Of a stretch of DNA of 64,000 bases, positions 8,726-18,195 are shown piece by piece. The notes under the pieces were generated by a model. That model had not been told where the DNA came from. It saw only the letters and a list, made by a program, of their open reading frames with translations, and searched no databases. The translations under genes were made by a program, and so were the position numbers. Numbering within the stretch: the stretch's first letter is position 1; each line of letters begins with the position of its first letter. Source of the stretch: Phyllobacterium zundukense (lineage in GTDB: Bacteria; Pseudomonadota; Alphaproteobacteria; Rhizobiales; Rhizobiaceae); the NCBI RefSeq assembly GCF_025452195.1, contig NZ_CP104973.1, positions 3,207,001-3,271,000 of the forward strand, given 5' to 3'.

Positions 8726-10153
8726 TTAGCGAATGATTTGCCGGATTATGGCACCGCCGCGCTCGAATTCGAAGCGCCAAAGCGAAGGATCGCTGGACAT
8801 CGCCTTACTTAAATCGGCAATCGTATCGATTTCCTGTCCATTGACTCCGCGAATGATATCCCCGGGACGCAAACCTATGCGCGCGGCCGGAGAATTGCGG
8901 GTCACCTTGTCCACCGCCACGCCATCCGTGTCCGCTGGCAGCTGCAGCCGGGCGGCGCTGCTTGGCGTCAGCTTGAGGACGAGCGCGCCGGACAGCGGGT
9001 TCTTGCCCCCGATCATCAATTGATTGTCCGGAGAGTCGGCGCGGGGCTTTTCGAGCGAAACCGTCACTGTCTTTTCCGCTGCCCGGCTGAGTACACCGAG
9101 TTTCACGGCCTTGCCAATTCCGGCTGTCGTCAGGCGGTAGCCAAGCCCGTCGGGATTTTCGATCCGCACATCATCGACCGTTAAGACCACGTCGCCGACG
9201 AGAAGCCCGCCCTTCTCGGCGGGGCTCCCCTTCGTGATGTTGGTCACCAATGCGCCATAGGGTTGCTTCATACCCAGACCTTCAGCCACATCGGGTGTCA
9301 CATTCTGGAAAGTGGCGCCGATATAGGGCCGCTCGAACCTGTCCGCGCCTCCCTTCGCCGTCTCGACAACGGCGCGTACCATATTGGCCGGAATAGCAAA
9401 ACCGATACCGACCGACCCGCCCGAGCGCGAGAATATAGCCGTGTTGATACCGATGAGCTTGCCATCCATGCCAATCAGCGCGCCACCGGAATTGCCGGGA
9501 TTGATCGCAGCGTCGGTCTGGATAAAGAAGTCGAAATCCGAGATGCCAACCCGCGTGCGCGCCTGCGCCGAAACGATGCCGCTCGTCACTGTCTGGCCGA
9601 CACCGAAGGGATTGCCGATGGCGAGCACCAGATCGCCAACCTCGACCCCGTCAGAATCCGCCAATCCCAACGACGGCAATGGCTCGCCCGCGCCGATCTT
9701 CAAAATTGCAAGATCGGTCGATTCATCCTTGAGCAGAACCTTCGAGTCGAACTCACGCCCATCGGACAGTGCAACTTTCACCGTATCAGCATTGCGGATC
9801 ACGTGATTATTGGTGACGATGATCCCGGAAGGATCGGTAATCACGCCTGAACCGAGCGACGATTGCACGCGCGGCGGTGCATTGAATTGTCCGCTACCAA
9901 AGAATTGCTCGAAGAAGGGATCACCGGCAAAGGGTGAGCGCGTCTGCACCTCATGTGCCGCATAGACGTTCACCACCGCGCCCGCCGTCTGCTTCACCAG
10001 CGGCGCAAAGGAGAGCTGCAACTCACTGCGTGTCGCGGGCAACTGCTTGGTCGTATCCGTTGCTGTTTGCGCATGGAGCGGCATCACCATTCCGGAGAAT
10101 ATGGCGGTACAAAGGAAAAGTGCCCGCGCTGATGCAGCGGCTTTGGAACTCAT
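8726..10153 (-). CDS. DegP/DegQ (Do)-family periplasmic serine protease
   Basis: This 475-residue protein starts with a signal peptide (hydrophobic ALFLCTAIFSGMVMPLHA, cleavage likely near residue 28). The trypsin-like domain holds the triad His117 (TNNHVI), Asp147 (STDLAIL) and Ser222 (PGNSGGALI). Two PDZ domains follow, roughly 255-355 and 375-470 (RIGLRPGDIIRGVNGQEI). Such proteases degrade or chaperone misfolded envelope proteins. The gene runs leftward into rarA. DegP and DegQ cannot be separated by sequence alone, so no symbol is assigned. Confidence 0.93.
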   Translation of the reverse strand: MSSKAAASARALFLCTAIFSGMVMPLHAQTATDTTKQLPATRSELQLSFAPLVKQTAGAVVNVYAAHEVQTRSPFAGDPFFEQFFGSGQFNAPPRVQSSLGSGVITDPSGIIVTNNHVIRNADTVKVALSDGREFDSKVLLKDESTDLAILKIGAGEPLPSLGLADSDGVEVGDLVLAIGNPFGVGQTVTSGIVSAQARTRVGISDFDFFIQTDAAINPGNSGGALIGMDGKLIGINTAIFSRSGGSVGIGFAIPANMVRAVVETAKGGADRFERPYIGATFQNVTPDVAEGLGMKQPYGALVTNITKGSPAEKGGLLVGDVVLTVDDVRIENPDGLGYRLTTAGIGKAVKLGVLSRAAEKTVTVSLEKPRADSPDNQLMIGGKNPLSGALVLKLTPSSAARLQLPADTDGVAVDKVTRNSPAARIGLRPGDIIRGVNGQEIDTIADLSKAMSSDPSLWRFEFERGGAIIRQIIR

Positions 10154-10347
10154 ATCAATCTCCCGGTACGTGATGAATCAATCGAAACTGTCTCGACCAA
10201 TGTGGTGATTTTGAACCGAGATACCAGCGAAGAAACAAAGCAAATTTGAGACATAAGGTACCAGTTGGAATGTGCATACCACCGACTTCATGCATCGCCA
10301 TATTTGGGATAATAGTACAACCACAGGTATCTTGAGAAACCGAGGAT

Positions 10348-11154
10348 ATGCAAAAAGGCCAGTTCAAGATATTTCCATGCGAAGTTGCAGGTATCGAGGT
10401 GGTTGAAGCTGCCACGAACCATGCCTTTCCACGCCATTCGCATGAGCAATATGGAATCGGCGTTATCCACCAAGGGGCGCAGAAATCCTATAGCGGCCGC
10501 GGTATGGTGGAGGCGGGTCCCGGCGACGTGATCACCGTCAACCCGGGCGAGGTGCATGACGGCACGCCGATCGGCGATGCCGGACGTTCATGGCGCATGC
10601 TCTATTTCGATCCCGCGATCATCAGCCAAGCCATCGACGACATGAATGAAGATGCTCCAAGAACCCGCGAGTTCATCCGGCCTGTGATGAGCAACGCAAA
10701 TGTCGCGACTGTTTTCCAGCGCCTTTTCTCAGTCATGGCAACTGCCAATTCGCCTGAACTCCAGCGCGAAGAACTCTTGCTGCAGTTGCTCCCCACGATT
10801 GTCCGCGAACGCAATCAACAAGACGGTTCAAGCCCGGCGTTTGCAGCAATCGACCGCGCGAGGAATTTGATCGATGATGAGCCGACTTTTCCGGTAACGC
10901 TGGCCGAGCTTGCACGGATAAGTGGATTGAGCCGATTTCAGGTTCTGCGCGGTTTTGTCAAAGCAACCGGTTTCACACCACATGCTTATCTCATGCAACG
11001 TCGGATCGACTTTGCCCGCCGTCTCATCGCGAATGGATCGCCATTGGCCGATGCAGCTGCGACGAGCGGTTTCGCTGATCAGAGCCACATGACACGCCTA
11101 TTTGTGCGCAAATATGGCCTCTCTCCCGGCGCCTACGCCGCCGCTTTTGCCTGA
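10348..11154 (+). CDS. AraC-family transcriptional regulator
   Basis: This 268-residue regulator has an N-terminal AraC cupin (HAFPRHSHEQYGIGVIHQG, then GPGDVITVNPGEVHDG) and a C-terminal double helix-turn-helix (LAELARISGLSRFQVLRGF, with a second HTH around ATSGFADQSHMTRLFVRKYG). The cupin would bind a small ligand. The gene lies 88 nt before a LysE-type exporter on the same strand; AraC/LysE pairs of this sort are common in rhizobia and suggest control of amino-acid or metabolite export. The inducer is unknown. Confidence 0.9.
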   Translation: MQKGQFKIFPCEVAGIEVVEAATNHAFPRHSHEQYGIGVIHQGAQKSYSGRGMVEAGPGDVITVNPGEVHDGTPIGDAGRSWRMLYFDPAIISQAIDDMNEDAPRTREFIRPVMSNANVATVFQRLFSVMATANSPELQREELLLQLLPTIVRERNQQDGSSPAFAAIDRARNLIDDEPTFPVTLAELARISGLSRFQVLRGFVKATGFTPHAYLMQRRIDFARRLIANGSPLADAAATSGFADQSHMTRLFVRKYGLSPGAYAAAFA

Positions 11155-11242
11155 TTTTCCGCTCCAGCTGCAATCCTGTTCAAGACGGACACCTCCTGAT
11201 CGGCTTCAGTTCATTCTCTGAGCATGCAGAAGGAGAATAGTT

Positions 11243-11854
11243 GTGGGCTTCGAATTCCTCATTACTTCGTTGATCATCGTCATCTCGCCCGGTACGGGTG
11301 TCGTCTACACCTTGGCGACAGGTCTCGCGCGCGGCGCCCGGGCCAGTGTCGCGGCGGCTTTTGGCTGCACCATCGGCATCATTCCACACATGGCGGCAGC
11401 TATCGGAGGGCTGGCTGCGATCCTCCACACAAGCGCCCTCGCCTTCCACACGTTTAAATATGCCGGCGTTGCCTATCTGCTCTATATGGCCTGGAACGCT
11501 TTGCGCGAGAATGGCTCACTGAATGTCGACAGCGAAGCCGGAGAAAAATCGCTGATACAGGTGACGATCACCGCGATCCTGATCAATATCCTCAACCCGA
11601 AACTATCGATTTTCTTCCTGGCATTCCTGCCGCAATTTGTCAGCGCCACGGAGCCGCATCCGCTCCGGCGAATGCTTGTCCTAAGTGCCGCTTTCATGCT
11701 GATGACCTTCGTCGTGTTCGTCGGCTACGGCCTTTTCGCCGCCTCGGTCCGCGATCAGGTCATCTCGCGCCCGCGCATCTTGACATGGATGCGCCGGAGC
11801 TTTGCCGGAGCGTTTGTTGCGCTGGGCGTGAAGCTCGCGCTTGCCGATCGGTAA
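11243..11854 (+). CDS. LysE/RhtB-family amino-acid exporter
   Basis: The 203-residue membrane protein opens with the family hallmark LIVISPGTGVVYTLATGLARG and continues with about six hydrophobic segments, including FKYAGVAYLLYMAWNALRENG and the NILNPKLSIFFLAFLPQFV block. LysE/RhtB proteins export amino acids or related compounds across the inner membrane. A GTG at 11243, after AAGGAGAA, gives the start used here. The neighbouring AraC regulator probably controls it. The substrate cannot be read from sequence. Confidence 0.9.
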   Translation: MGFEFLITSLIIVISPGTGVVYTLATGLARGARASVAAAFGCTIGIIPHMAAAIGGLAAILHTSALAFHTFKYAGVAYLLYMAWNALRENGSLNVDSEAGEKSLIQVTITAILINILNPKLSIFFLAFLPQFVSATEPHPLRRMLVLSAAFMLMTFVVFVGYGLFAASVRDQVISRPRILTWMRRSFAGAFVALGVKLALADR

Positions 11855-11882
11855 TGGGCAGTTCGTAAAAATTGAACGGGCT

Positions 11883-11900
11883 ATTAGTCTAAGGACTAAT
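11883..11900. repeat. Perfect 7-bp inverted repeat upstream of hicAB
   Basis: ATTAGTC, TAAG, GACTAAT: perfect arms with a 4-nt centre, about 100 nt before hicA and 29 nt after lysE. HicB antitoxins bind palindromes near their own promoter, so this is a candidate operator. It is less convincing as a lysE terminator because the stem is AT-rich and followed only by ATTTTG. Confidence 0.4.
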
Positions 11901-11998
11901 ATTTTGATCGCGAAATCTGGCCTACCTTAAGCAAACTGCAGCGGGGGTTCAGATATGGCAATATTGACGTTGGTTCCATATATGATACCATACTCGGG

Positions 11999-12244
11999 AT
12001 GATCAAGGTCAGTAAAACCCTTGAACGGATGCGCAATAATCCACGAGATTGGTCCATCAATGATCTTAAGACATTGGCCAAAAGCAAAGGCATCGATTGG
12101 CGGCAGCCCGGAACCAGCCACGTTACGTTCAGTTATCCTGGCCTGATGCCATTGACAGTGCCCTCACATAAACCGGTCAAATCAATCTACGTTTTGCGCT
12201 TCCTGGATTTGCTGGATCGTATTGAGGAAGAAAATGGCAACTAA
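11999..12244 (+). CDS. hicA: HicA-type mRNA interferase toxin
   Basis: This 81-residue protein has the double-stranded RNA-binding-like HicA fold pattern. The conserved catalytic block is GTSHVTF, with the active-site His at residue 41, followed by the typical PLTVPSHKPVKSIYVLRFL stretch. HicA cleaves mRNA and tmRNA until neutralised by HicB. Its 3' end overlaps hicB by 11 nt, so translation is probably coupled. This copy has a short N-terminal extension (about residues 1-12) relative to minimal HicA proteins of about 60 residues. Confidence 0.87.
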   Translation: MIKVSKTLERMRNNPRDWSINDLKTLAKSKGIDWRQPGTSHVTFSYPGLMPLTVPSHKPVKSIYVLRFLDLLDRIEEENGN

Positions 12245-12593
12245 GCACGAAACACTACCGCGTTTTGAAATAAGGCCTTTGACAGAAGAAGAAGGCAGCG
12301 GCTATCTTGTAGAATTTCCCGACTATCCCGGATGCATCGCCGACGGCGAAACACCTGAAGCTGCCCTCAGAGAAGGGCGGGATGCCCTTAAATCTTATAT
12401 TGAGACATTGAAGGAACTGGGTCGAGCAGTGCCCGAGGTCGGCGAAGTATACGGTGGCCAATGGCGGCAGCGCGTACCGAGATCGCTGCACGCGGCCCTT
12501 GCCCGCCGCGCTGACCGCGAAGGCGTTTCACTCAATATGCTGGCAACAGCACTGCTCGCCGAAGGGCTCGGTAGAAAAGCTACGTCAGACTAG
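12234..12593 (+). CDS. hicB: HicB-type antitoxin
   Basis: The 119-residue protein has the partial RNase H-like HicB domain (FEIRPLTEEEGSGYLVEFPD, GCIADGETPEAALREGRDAL) and a C-terminal Arc-type ribbon-helix-helix (VPRSLHAALARRADREGVSL) for DNA binding. It should bind and block HicA and repress the pair. I chose the ATG preceded by GAGGAAG rather than a TTG four codons upstream. It overlaps the hicA stop and converges on the rplQ terminator. Confidence 0.88.
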   Translation: MATKHETLPRFEIRPLTEEEGSGYLVEFPDYPGCIADGETPEAALREGRDALKSYIETLKELGRAVPEVGEVYGGQWRQRVPRSLHAALARRADREGVSLNMLATALLAEGLGRKATSD

Positions 12594-12616
12594 AAGCCTC
12601 TTGCTCAAGCAAGCCA

Positions 12617-12640
12617 ATAGAAAAGGGAGCGTGAGCCCCC
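12617..12640 (-). terminator. Terminator of the alpha operon (after rplQ)
   Basis: Read leftward: GGGGGC, loop TCAC, GCTCCC (one G-U pair), then TTTTCTATT. It lies about 35 nt past the rplQ stop and closes the long leftward ribosomal block. Confidence 0.75.
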
Positions 12641-12673
12641 TTCTCAGTTCTCAATCCCAGGTCGAAGCGTTGC

Positions 12674-13102
12674 TTACGCTGCTTCGGCTTCGTTCTCGCG
12701 TTCGGCTTCAACGCGGGCCAAATCCTTGGAACCCTTGGCGTTGACATCGCGATCGACGAATTCGACAACTGCGAGCGGTGCATTGTCACCGGTGCGGAAG
12801 CCTGCCTTCATGATGCGGATGTAGCCGCCATTGCGCTGGCCATAGCGCGGTGCAAGCGTATCGAACAGCTTGGCTACGAGCTTGGCATCGCGGATGGCCG
12901 AAATGGCCTGACGACGAGCGTGCAGATCACCGCGCTTGCCGAGTGTGACAAGCTTTTCAACGATGGGACGAATTTCCTTGGCCTTGGGCAGCGTTGTCAC
13001 GATCTGCTCATGCTCGATCAGTGATGCAGCCATATTGGCAAACATCGCCTTGCGATGGCTGGCAGTCCGGTTAAGCTTGCGGCCTGAATTACCGTGGCGC
13101 AT
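12674..13102 (-). CDS. rplQ: 50S ribosomal protein L17
   Basis: The 142-residue protein begins [20 protein letters not shown], the invariant L17 start. It sits near the tunnel exit of the large subunit. The C-terminus carries the acidic/alanine tail ERENEAEAA seen in alphaproteobacterial L17. As in most bacteria it follows rpoA and is the last gene of the alpha operon; an intrinsic terminator lies just downstream. The 125-nt spacer to rpoA contains an 8-bp inverted repeat. Confidence 0.97.
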   Translation of the reverse strand: MRHGNSGRKLNRTASHRKAMFANMAASLIEHEQIVTTLPKAKEIRPIVEKLVTLGKRGDLHARRQAISAIRDAKLVAKLFDTLAPRYGQRNGGYIRIMKAGFRTGDNAPLAVVEFVDRDVNAKGSKDLARVEAERENEAEAA

Positions 13103-13139
13103 GAGCCTTCTCCTTAGTTTCTCTTTTTCGGGCTCATGG

Positions 13140-13169
13140 CCCGGGCTTTAAATTCGGGCAGAGCCCGGG
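13140..13169. repeat. Inverted repeat in the rpoA-rplQ spacer
   Basis: CCCGGGCT at 13140-13147 pairs with AGCCCGGG at 13162-13169 across a 14-nt loop. There is no T-run on the transcribed strand, so this is more likely an RNA-processing or stability stem than a terminator. Confidence 0.45.
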
Positions 13170-13227
13170 TGGTTTATCTTGTCGCAATTCCTGACGGAAA
13201 ACCGGCGTCCACTTTTCCTGGAATTGC

Positions 13228-14241
13228 TTAGTACTGGTCTTCGTAACGCTTCGCGAGATCTTCGATGTTCTCTGGCGGCCATGAAGGAACTTCCATACCG
13301 AGATGGAGACCCATGGAAGCGAGAACTTCCTTGATTTCGTTCAGCGACTTGCGGCCGAAGTTCGGTGTGCGCAGCATTTCTGCTTCTGTCTTCTGAATGA
13401 GATCGCCAATGTAGACGATGTTATCATTCTTCAGGCAGTTTGCCGAGCGAACCGAAAGTTCGAGTTCATCGACCTTCTTGAGCAGTGCAGGGTTGAACGC
13501 GAGTTCGGTAACCTGTTCCTGCTGAACTTCCTTCTGCGGCTCGTCGAAGTTGACGAAGATCGCGAGCTGGTCCTGGAGAATACGCGCTGCATAGGCAACG
13601 GCATCTTCACCGGAGATCGAACCATCGGTCTCGATCGAGAGGATCAGCTTGTCATAATCGAGAACCTGGCCCTCGCGGGTGTTCTCGATCTTGTAGGATA
13701 CCTTGCGGACCGGCGAATAAAGGCTATCGACCGGGATCAAGCCGATCGGAGCGTCTTCTGCGCGGTTGCGGTCAGCCGGAACGTAGCCCTTGCCGGTGTT
13801 GACGGTGAATTCCATGCGGATTTCAGCGCCCTCATCGAGAGTGCAGATAACGTGATCCGGGTTGAGGATCTCGATATCGCCAACAGTCTGGATATCGCCA
13901 GCCGTAACGACGCCCGGGCCTTCCTTGCGGACGACCATACGCTTGGGCCCATCGCTCTCCATGTGGATAGCGATTTCCTTGATGTTGAGGACGATGTCCG
14001 TCACATCTTCACGCACGCCGGGGATCGACGAGAATTCATGCAGAACGCCGTCGATCTGTACCGCAGTCACGGCAGCGCCGCGAAGCGAGGACAGGAGCAC
14101 ACGGCGCAAGGCGTTGCCGAGCGTCAAGCCATAGCCGCGTTCCAGCGGCTCAGCGACGACCGTTGCCTTGGTCTTCGAGCCGGAGGTCTGGAACTCGACC
14201 TTGTTCGGCTTGATCAATTCTTGCCAGTTCTTCTGGATCAT
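13228..14241 (-). CDS. rpoA: DNA-directed RNA polymerase subunit alpha
   Basis: The 337-residue protein is of normal length. The N-terminal dimerisation domain (about 1-235) contains [20 protein letters not shown], and the C-terminal domain (about 255-337), which contacts UP elements and activators, contains [12 protein letters not shown] and [15 protein letters not shown] linker rich in Glu and Gln joins them. It forms the alpha-alpha scaffold for RpoB and RpoC. It lies in the alpha operon between rpsK and rplQ; rpsD is not in this operon, which is usual for alphaproteobacteria. Confidence 0.98.
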   Translation of the reverse strand: MIQKNWQELIKPNKVEFQTSGSKTKATVVAEPLERGYGLTLGNALRRVLLSSLRGAAVTAVQIDGVLHEFSSIPGVREDVTDIVLNIKEIAIHMESDGPKRMVVRKEGPGVVTAGDIQTVGDIEILNPDHVICTLDEGAEIRMEFTVNTGKGYVPADRNRAEDAPIGLIPVDSLYSPVRKVSYKIENTREGQVLDYDKLILSIETDGSISGEDAVAYAARILQDQLAIFVNFDEPQKEVQQEQVTELAFNPALLKKVDELELSVRSANCLKNDNIVYIGDLIQKTEAEMLRTPNFGRKSLNEIKEVLASMGLHLGMEVPSWPPENIEDLAKRYEDQY

Positions 14242-14368
14242 CTATTTTTCCTTCATCCTTGCCTTTACCACCATCCAATCGTGGCATTGAGGCGTGGAAA
14301 CCCCCACTGGGTTTGAAACCGGGGAGCTGAAAGCCAGCTCTTGCGGCCTATGCTTGTCGCAAATAAAA

Positions 14369-14758
14369 CTATACGCGGCGACGCTTGCGCGGACGGCAGC
14401 CATTGTGCGGGATCGGCGTCACATCGCGGATCGATGTAATCGTGAAACCGGCAGCCTGCAGTGCGCGCAGAGCCGATTCACGGCCGGAGCCCGGTCCGCA
14501 AACCTCGACTTCGAGCGAGCGCATGCCATGTTCCTGTGCCTTCTTGGCACAATCTTCAGCTGCCATCTGGGCAGCGAAAGGCGTGGACTTGCGTGAGCCC
14601 TTGAAGCCCTGTGCACCGGCGGAAGACCAGGCAATCGCATTGCCCTGTGCATCCGTGATGGTGATCATCGTATTGTTGAATGTCGAATTGACGTGGGCAA
14701 CGCCCGACGAAATATTCTTGCGCTCGCGACGGCGAACGCGCGTGGCTTCTTTGGCCAT
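14369..14758 (-). CDS. rpsK: 30S ribosomal protein S11
   Basis: The 129-residue protein contains [20 protein letters not shown] near residues 20-39 and ends in [18 protein letters not shown], both diagnostic for S11. It lines the platform of the small subunit near the E-site mRNA. GGACTACC lies before its ATG. It follows rpsM by 131 nt and precedes rpoA by 127 nt, wider spacing than in enterobacteria. Confidence 0.97.
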   Translation of the reverse strand: MAKEATRVRRRERKNISSGVAHVNSTFNNTMITITDAQGNAIAWSSAGAQGFKGSRKSTPFAAQMAAEDCAKKAQEHGMRSLEVEVCGPGSGRESALRALQAAGFTITSIRDVTPIPHNGCRPRKRRRV

Positions 14759-14889
14759 GGTAGTCCTTTCAGTTGATCTCGACGCCTCCGTATTTCCAGA
14801 GGCTACACCGCGGTTTCAGTTAAAGTGCGAAACCAGCACTTGCTCGCCCGAAAAGGCGAAACCGGCGCAGCGAACCGCGCCGGAAAATC

Positions 14890-15258
14890 TTACTTCTTCT
14901 TGCCGGCAATTGCCTTGGCAGGACCCTTGCGGGTACGCGCATTGGTATGCGTGCGCTGACCGCGAACCGGCAGCGAGCGGCGATGACGCAGACCGCGGTA
15001 GCAGCCCAGATCCATCAGACGCTTGATGTTCATCGAAACTTCACGGCGCAGATCACCTTCAACATGGTAATCGCGATCGATTGTTTCACGAATCTGCAAG
15101 ACTTCCGCATCGGTCAACTGATTGACGCGACGCTCTGCAGGAATGCCGACTTTCGCGACGATTTCCTGTGCAAACTTTTGACCAATCCCGTGAATGTACT
15201 GAAGCGCGATAACAACGCGCTTGTTCGTCGGGATGTTGACGCCAGCAATACGAGCCAC
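14890..15258 (-). CDS. rpsM: 30S ribosomal protein S13
   Basis: I place the start at a GTG that gives [20 protein letters not shown], preceded by AAGGAG at good spacing. This yields 122 residues, the standard S13 length; a longer frame begins 13 codons upstream but its extra residues do not resemble S13. The C-terminal part [20 protein letters not shown] is characteristic. S13 contacts the P-site tRNA and bridges to the large subunit. It heads the alpha operon, and a candidate promoter lies between it and adk. Confidence 0.96.
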   Translation of the reverse strand: MARIAGVNIPTNKRVVIALQYIHGIGQKFAQEIVAKVGIPAERRVNQLTDAEVLQIRETIDRDYHVEGDLRREVSMNIKRLMDLGCYRGLRHRRSLPVRGQRTHTNARTRKGPAKAIAGKKK

Positions 15259-15416
15259 GCCTGTTCTCCTTGTTAACCGGCAGAGCTGGATGGCCAATGC
15301 GGCAGCCAGATGACGGGATGAAAATTATATTCGGGGACAAACACAAACGATCAGCCCCGAACCTCTCTTACGGGATCGGCGCCGACCGCTTTATATTCCC
15401 AAGCGAATTTGCGCCG

Positions 15417-15445
15417 TACTTGAAGGAATCGCCGTGAAAAGTCAA
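15417..15445 (-). promoter_or_regulatory. Candidate sigma-70 promoter for the alpha operon
   Basis: Read leftward: TTGACT (15440-15445), a 17-nt spacer, CAAGTA (15417-15422). The -35 matches well, the -10 poorly. It lies in the 212-nt adk-rpsM gap and would give rpsM-rpsK-rpoA-rplQ its own start with a leader of about 150 nt. A TTCGGGG/CCCCGAA inverted repeat (15330-15361) lies within that leader. Confidence 0.35.
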
Positions 15446-15470
15446 CTCCTTCGATGAAATTATGTCAGAC

Positions 15471-16121
15471 TTATAAATCCGACAGAATTTTTTCGATCGA
15501 TGCGGTGACATCGTCCATGTCAGCCATGCCATCGACCTTCCTCAACTTGCCCTTGGCATAGTAGTAGCCAATCAGCGGAGAGGTCTGCTTGTAGTAGGCC
15601 TCAAGGCGCGTGCGCACCGTTTCGGCATTGTCATCCGGACGGCGCTTGAATTCCGTCGAACCGCATTTGTCGCAGACACCCGCCACATGCGGCTTCTTGT
15701 TGGTGTCATGATATCCGGTGCCGCACTTCGCGCAGGAATAGCGGCCGGATATACGCTCGACGAGGACGTTGTCATCGACTTCCAGCTCGATCACGCAATC
15801 GAGTTCTAGACCCTTGTCGGCCAGCATTTGCTCGACCGCGTCTGCCTGGATCAACGTCCTCGGATAACCGTCAAGGATGAACCCGTTGACCGCATCCGGC
15901 TGATCGATCCGCTCCGAAACGATTGCATTGACGATCTCGTCGGACACCAGCTTGCCGGCATCCATGACAGCCTTGGCACGCAAACCGACATCGGTTCCGG
16001 CCCTCACCGCGTCACGCAGCATGTCCCCCGTGGAGAGCTGCGGTACACCAAATTTTTCTACCAAGCGCTGAGACTGAGTTCCCTTACCTGCCCCCGGTGG
16101 TCCGAGAAGTATTAATCTCAT
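15471..16121 (-). CDS. adk: Adenylate kinase, long form with Cys4 LID domain
   Basis: This 216-residue enzyme interconverts ATP + AMP and 2 ADP. The P-loop GPPGAGKGT is at residues 7-15 and the AMP-binding DGYPRT near 84. The LID domain carries four cysteines (130, 133, 150, 153) in a CxxC...CxxC arrangement expected to bind zinc. Several relatives in this order have, as I recall, a shorter kinase of about 192-194 residues without this LID, so the long form is worth noting. The start codon overlaps the secY stop by 4 nt. Confidence 0.96.
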   Translation of the reverse strand: MRLILLGPPGAGKGTQSQRLVEKFGVPQLSTGDMLRDAVRAGTDVGLRAKAVMDAGKLVSDEIVNAIVSERIDQPDAVNGFILDGYPRTLIQADAVEQMLADKGLELDCVIELEVDDNVLVERISGRYSCAKCGTGYHDTNKKPHVAGVCDKCGSTEFKRRPDDNAETVRTRLEAYYKQTSPLIGYYYAKGKLRKVDGMADMDDVTASIEKILSDL

Positions 16122-17458
16122 CTGTTGCGTTTCCCTCCCCGGAGCTTCGACTTCTTGATCAGCCCTTCATACTGGTGCGCAATCAGATGACCCTGGATCT
16201 GTGCAACCGTATCGAGTGTAACGCTCACGACAATCAACAGCGATGTACCGCCGAGATAGAATGGAACGCCGGCCCACGAGATGAGGAACTCAGGCAACAT
16301 GCAGATGACGACCAGGTAGATAGCACCGAGAACTGTGACACGCGTCAGAACGTAGTCGATATACTCGGCCGTACGTTCGCCGGGGCGAATGCCGGGGATG
16401 AAACCCGAATGCTTCTTCAACTGGTCGGCCGTGTCCTTCGGATTGAAGACAAGCGCCGTATAGAAGAAGGCGAAGAAAACGATCATCGCTGCATAGAGCG
16501 CCATATAGGCAGGCTGACCGTGACCCAGCGACGACAGGATGGTCGTTGCCCAGGCTGGCATCTGATGGCTCTGCGCGAAGCCGGCAATGGTAGCTGGCAG
16601 AAGCAGCAGCGAGGAGGCGAAGATCGGCGGAATAACGCCGGCCGTGTTCAGCTTCAGCGGCAGGTGCGAGGTATCGCCCTGGAACATGCGATTGCCGACC
16701 TGACGCTTCGGATACTGGATCAGCAGGCGGCGTTGTGCACGCTCGACGAAAACAATGATGCCGATGACGGCGACCGTCAGAACGATGATCGCAAGGATGA
16801 TGCCGGTCGATAGCGCACCTGTCCGGCCAAGTTCCAAAGTACCGGAGATAGCCTGCGGCAGATTGGCGACGATGCCGGAGAAGATGATCAGCGAGATACC
16901 GTTACCAATGCCGCGCGCGGTAATCTGCTCGCCCAGCCACATCAGGAACATCGTGCCGCCGACAAGCGTGATCACCGTCGAGAACATAAAGAACGGTCCG
17001 GGATTGGTAACGATACCCTGACTGCCCTGCAGGCCCGCGGCAATCGCGTAGGCCTGAACCGTTGCCAGAAGCACGGTGCCATAGCGCGTATACTGGTTGA
17101 TGACCTTGCGGCCCTGCTCGCCATCCTTCTTCAGCTGTTCAAGCGCCGGAACGACCGAAGTCATCAGCTGGACGATGATCGAAGCCGAGATATAGGGCAT
17201 GATGCCGAGCGCAAAGATCGCCATGCGCTCGACTGCGCCCCCAGCGAACATGTTGAACATGCCGAGGATGCCTTGCGCCTGATTGTTGAAGGCCTGCGCA
17301 TAGGCGGCAAGGTTGATACCCGGTAGCGGGATGTAGGTTCCGAGCCGGTAGACCAGCAATGCGCCAAGCGTAAACCAGATGCGCTTCTTGAGCTCATCGG
17401 CCTTCGAGAAAGCAGAGAAATTGAGATTTGACGCGAGCTGTTCAGCGGCTGAAGCCAT
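16118..17458 (-). CDS. secY: Protein translocase subunit SecY
   Basis: The 446-residue inner-membrane protein has ten hydrophobic segments. Diagnostic blocks are [13 protein letters not shown] near residue 42, [20 protein letters not shown], and the C-terminal loop [17 protein letters not shown]. It forms the channel for Sec-dependent export with SecE, which is encoded at the other end of this block. Between rplO and secY is a 243-nt spacer with strong stem-loops, and secY is translationally coupled to adk. Confidence 0.97.
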   Translation of the reverse strand: MASAAEQLASNLNFSAFSKADELKKRIWFTLGALLVYRLGTYIPLPGINLAAYAQAFNNQAQGILGMFNMFAGGAVERMAIFALGIMPYISASIIVQLMTSVVPALEQLKKDGEQGRKVINQYTRYGTVLLATVQAYAIAAGLQGSQGIVTNPGPFFMFSTVITLVGGTMFLMWLGEQITARGIGNGISLIIFSGIVANLPQAISGTLELGRTGALSTGIILAIIVLTVAVIGIIVFVERAQRRLLIQYPKRQVGNRMFQGDTSHLPLKLNTAGVIPPIFASSLLLLPATIAGFAQSHQMPAWATTILSSLGHGQPAYMALYAAMIVFFAFFYTALVFNPKDTADQLKKHSGFIPGIRPGERTAEYIDYVLTRVTVLGAIYLVVICMLPEFLISWAGVPFYLGGTSLLIVVSVTLDTVAQIQGHLIAHQYEGLIKKSKLRGGKRNR

Positions 17459-17529
17459 TATAGTCTCCGGTCTGTGCCCTTTTGGGGCTCCATCTTGCTA
17501 CCCGCAACGGGAATCGATGGTCCTACCCA

Positions 17530-17607
17530 GATATGTGCACTACTGCGCCATGCGTCCATTTGGACGCATAAAGGACGCAGTAGCAGTCAAAGCTACGCAT
17601 CATATCT
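17530..17607. repeat. Nested inverted repeats upstream of secY
   Basis: Three nested arm pairs: AGATATG (17530) with CATATCT (17601), TACTGCG (17541) with CGCAGTA (17576), and ATGCGTCC (17550) with GGACGCAT (17562) around an ATTT loop. Together they could fold an mRNA leader of almost 80 nt starting about 70 nt before the secY start codon. The structure is seen directly; a regulatory role is inferred. Confidence 0.6.
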
Positions 17608-17659
17608 GACAAAAAAATCGATTAGCTTTTTTTGTTACATATGATACGGGAAGAAAAGG

Positions 17660-17692
17660 TACAAGCGGCGATCACGAGGAACGCCGCTTGTA
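17660..17692 (-). terminator. Terminator-like hairpin between rplO and secY
   Basis: ACAAGCGGCG pairs with CGCCGCTTGT (extended by one T-A pair to 11 bp) around an 11-nt loop. Leftward it is followed by ACCTTTTCTTCC, a weak U-tract. It begins about 10 nt past the rplO stop and may be a partial terminator or an RNA 3'-end stabiliser within the spc operon. Confidence 0.55.
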
Positions 17693-17701
17693 TCGTCATT
17701 T

Positions 17702-18178
17702 TTACTCGGCAGCTGCAGGAGCAGCTGGAAGCTTGACGGTACCGCCGGCCTTTTCGATCTTTTCGATCGCAGCCTTGGATGCACCGGCGACCTCGAACGT
17801 CACAGCAGTCTTGATCTCGCCATCGGACAAGAGACGGACGCCATCCTTGGCGCGGCGGATGATACCGGCAGCCTTGAGGGTGTCGAGCGTGACCGTTGCC
17901 TTGGGATCGAGCTTCTTGGCATCGATAGCAATCTGGATGCGGCCAACCGACACAACGTTGAAGTTCTTCGAGAAGATGTTGGTGAAACCGCGCTTCGGCA
18001 AGCGGCGGTAGAGTGGCATCTGTCCGCCTTCGAAACCGTTGATGGCAACGCCCGAACGCGACTTCTGTCCCTTCACACCGCGACCGGCAGTCTTGCCGGA
18101 ACCGGAACCGATACCACGGCCAACACGCTTGCGTGCCTTGGTGGCGCCTGGATTTTCACTCAGATCATTGAGTTTCAT
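17702..18178 (-). CDS. rplO: 50S ribosomal protein L15
   Basis: The start giving [20 protein letters not shown] is preceded by GGAGATTAG and yields 158 residues. The Gly/Lys/Arg-rich N-terminus ([20 protein letters not shown]) and the internal [18 protein letters not shown] are diagnostic L15 features. The C-terminus ends in an Ala/Pro-rich tail. L15 is a late assembly protein of the large subunit. It lies 17 nt after rpmD. Confidence 0.97.
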   Translation of the reverse strand: MKLNDLSENPGATKARKRVGRGIGSGSGKTAGRGVKGQKSRSGVAINGFEGGQMPLYRRLPKRGFTNIFSKNFNVVSVGRIQIAIDAKKLDPKATVTLDTLKAAGIIRRAKDGVRLLSDGEIKTAVTFEVAGASKAAIEKIEKAGGTVKLPAAPAAAE

Positions 18179-18195
18179 TTGTCTAATCTCCGGTA

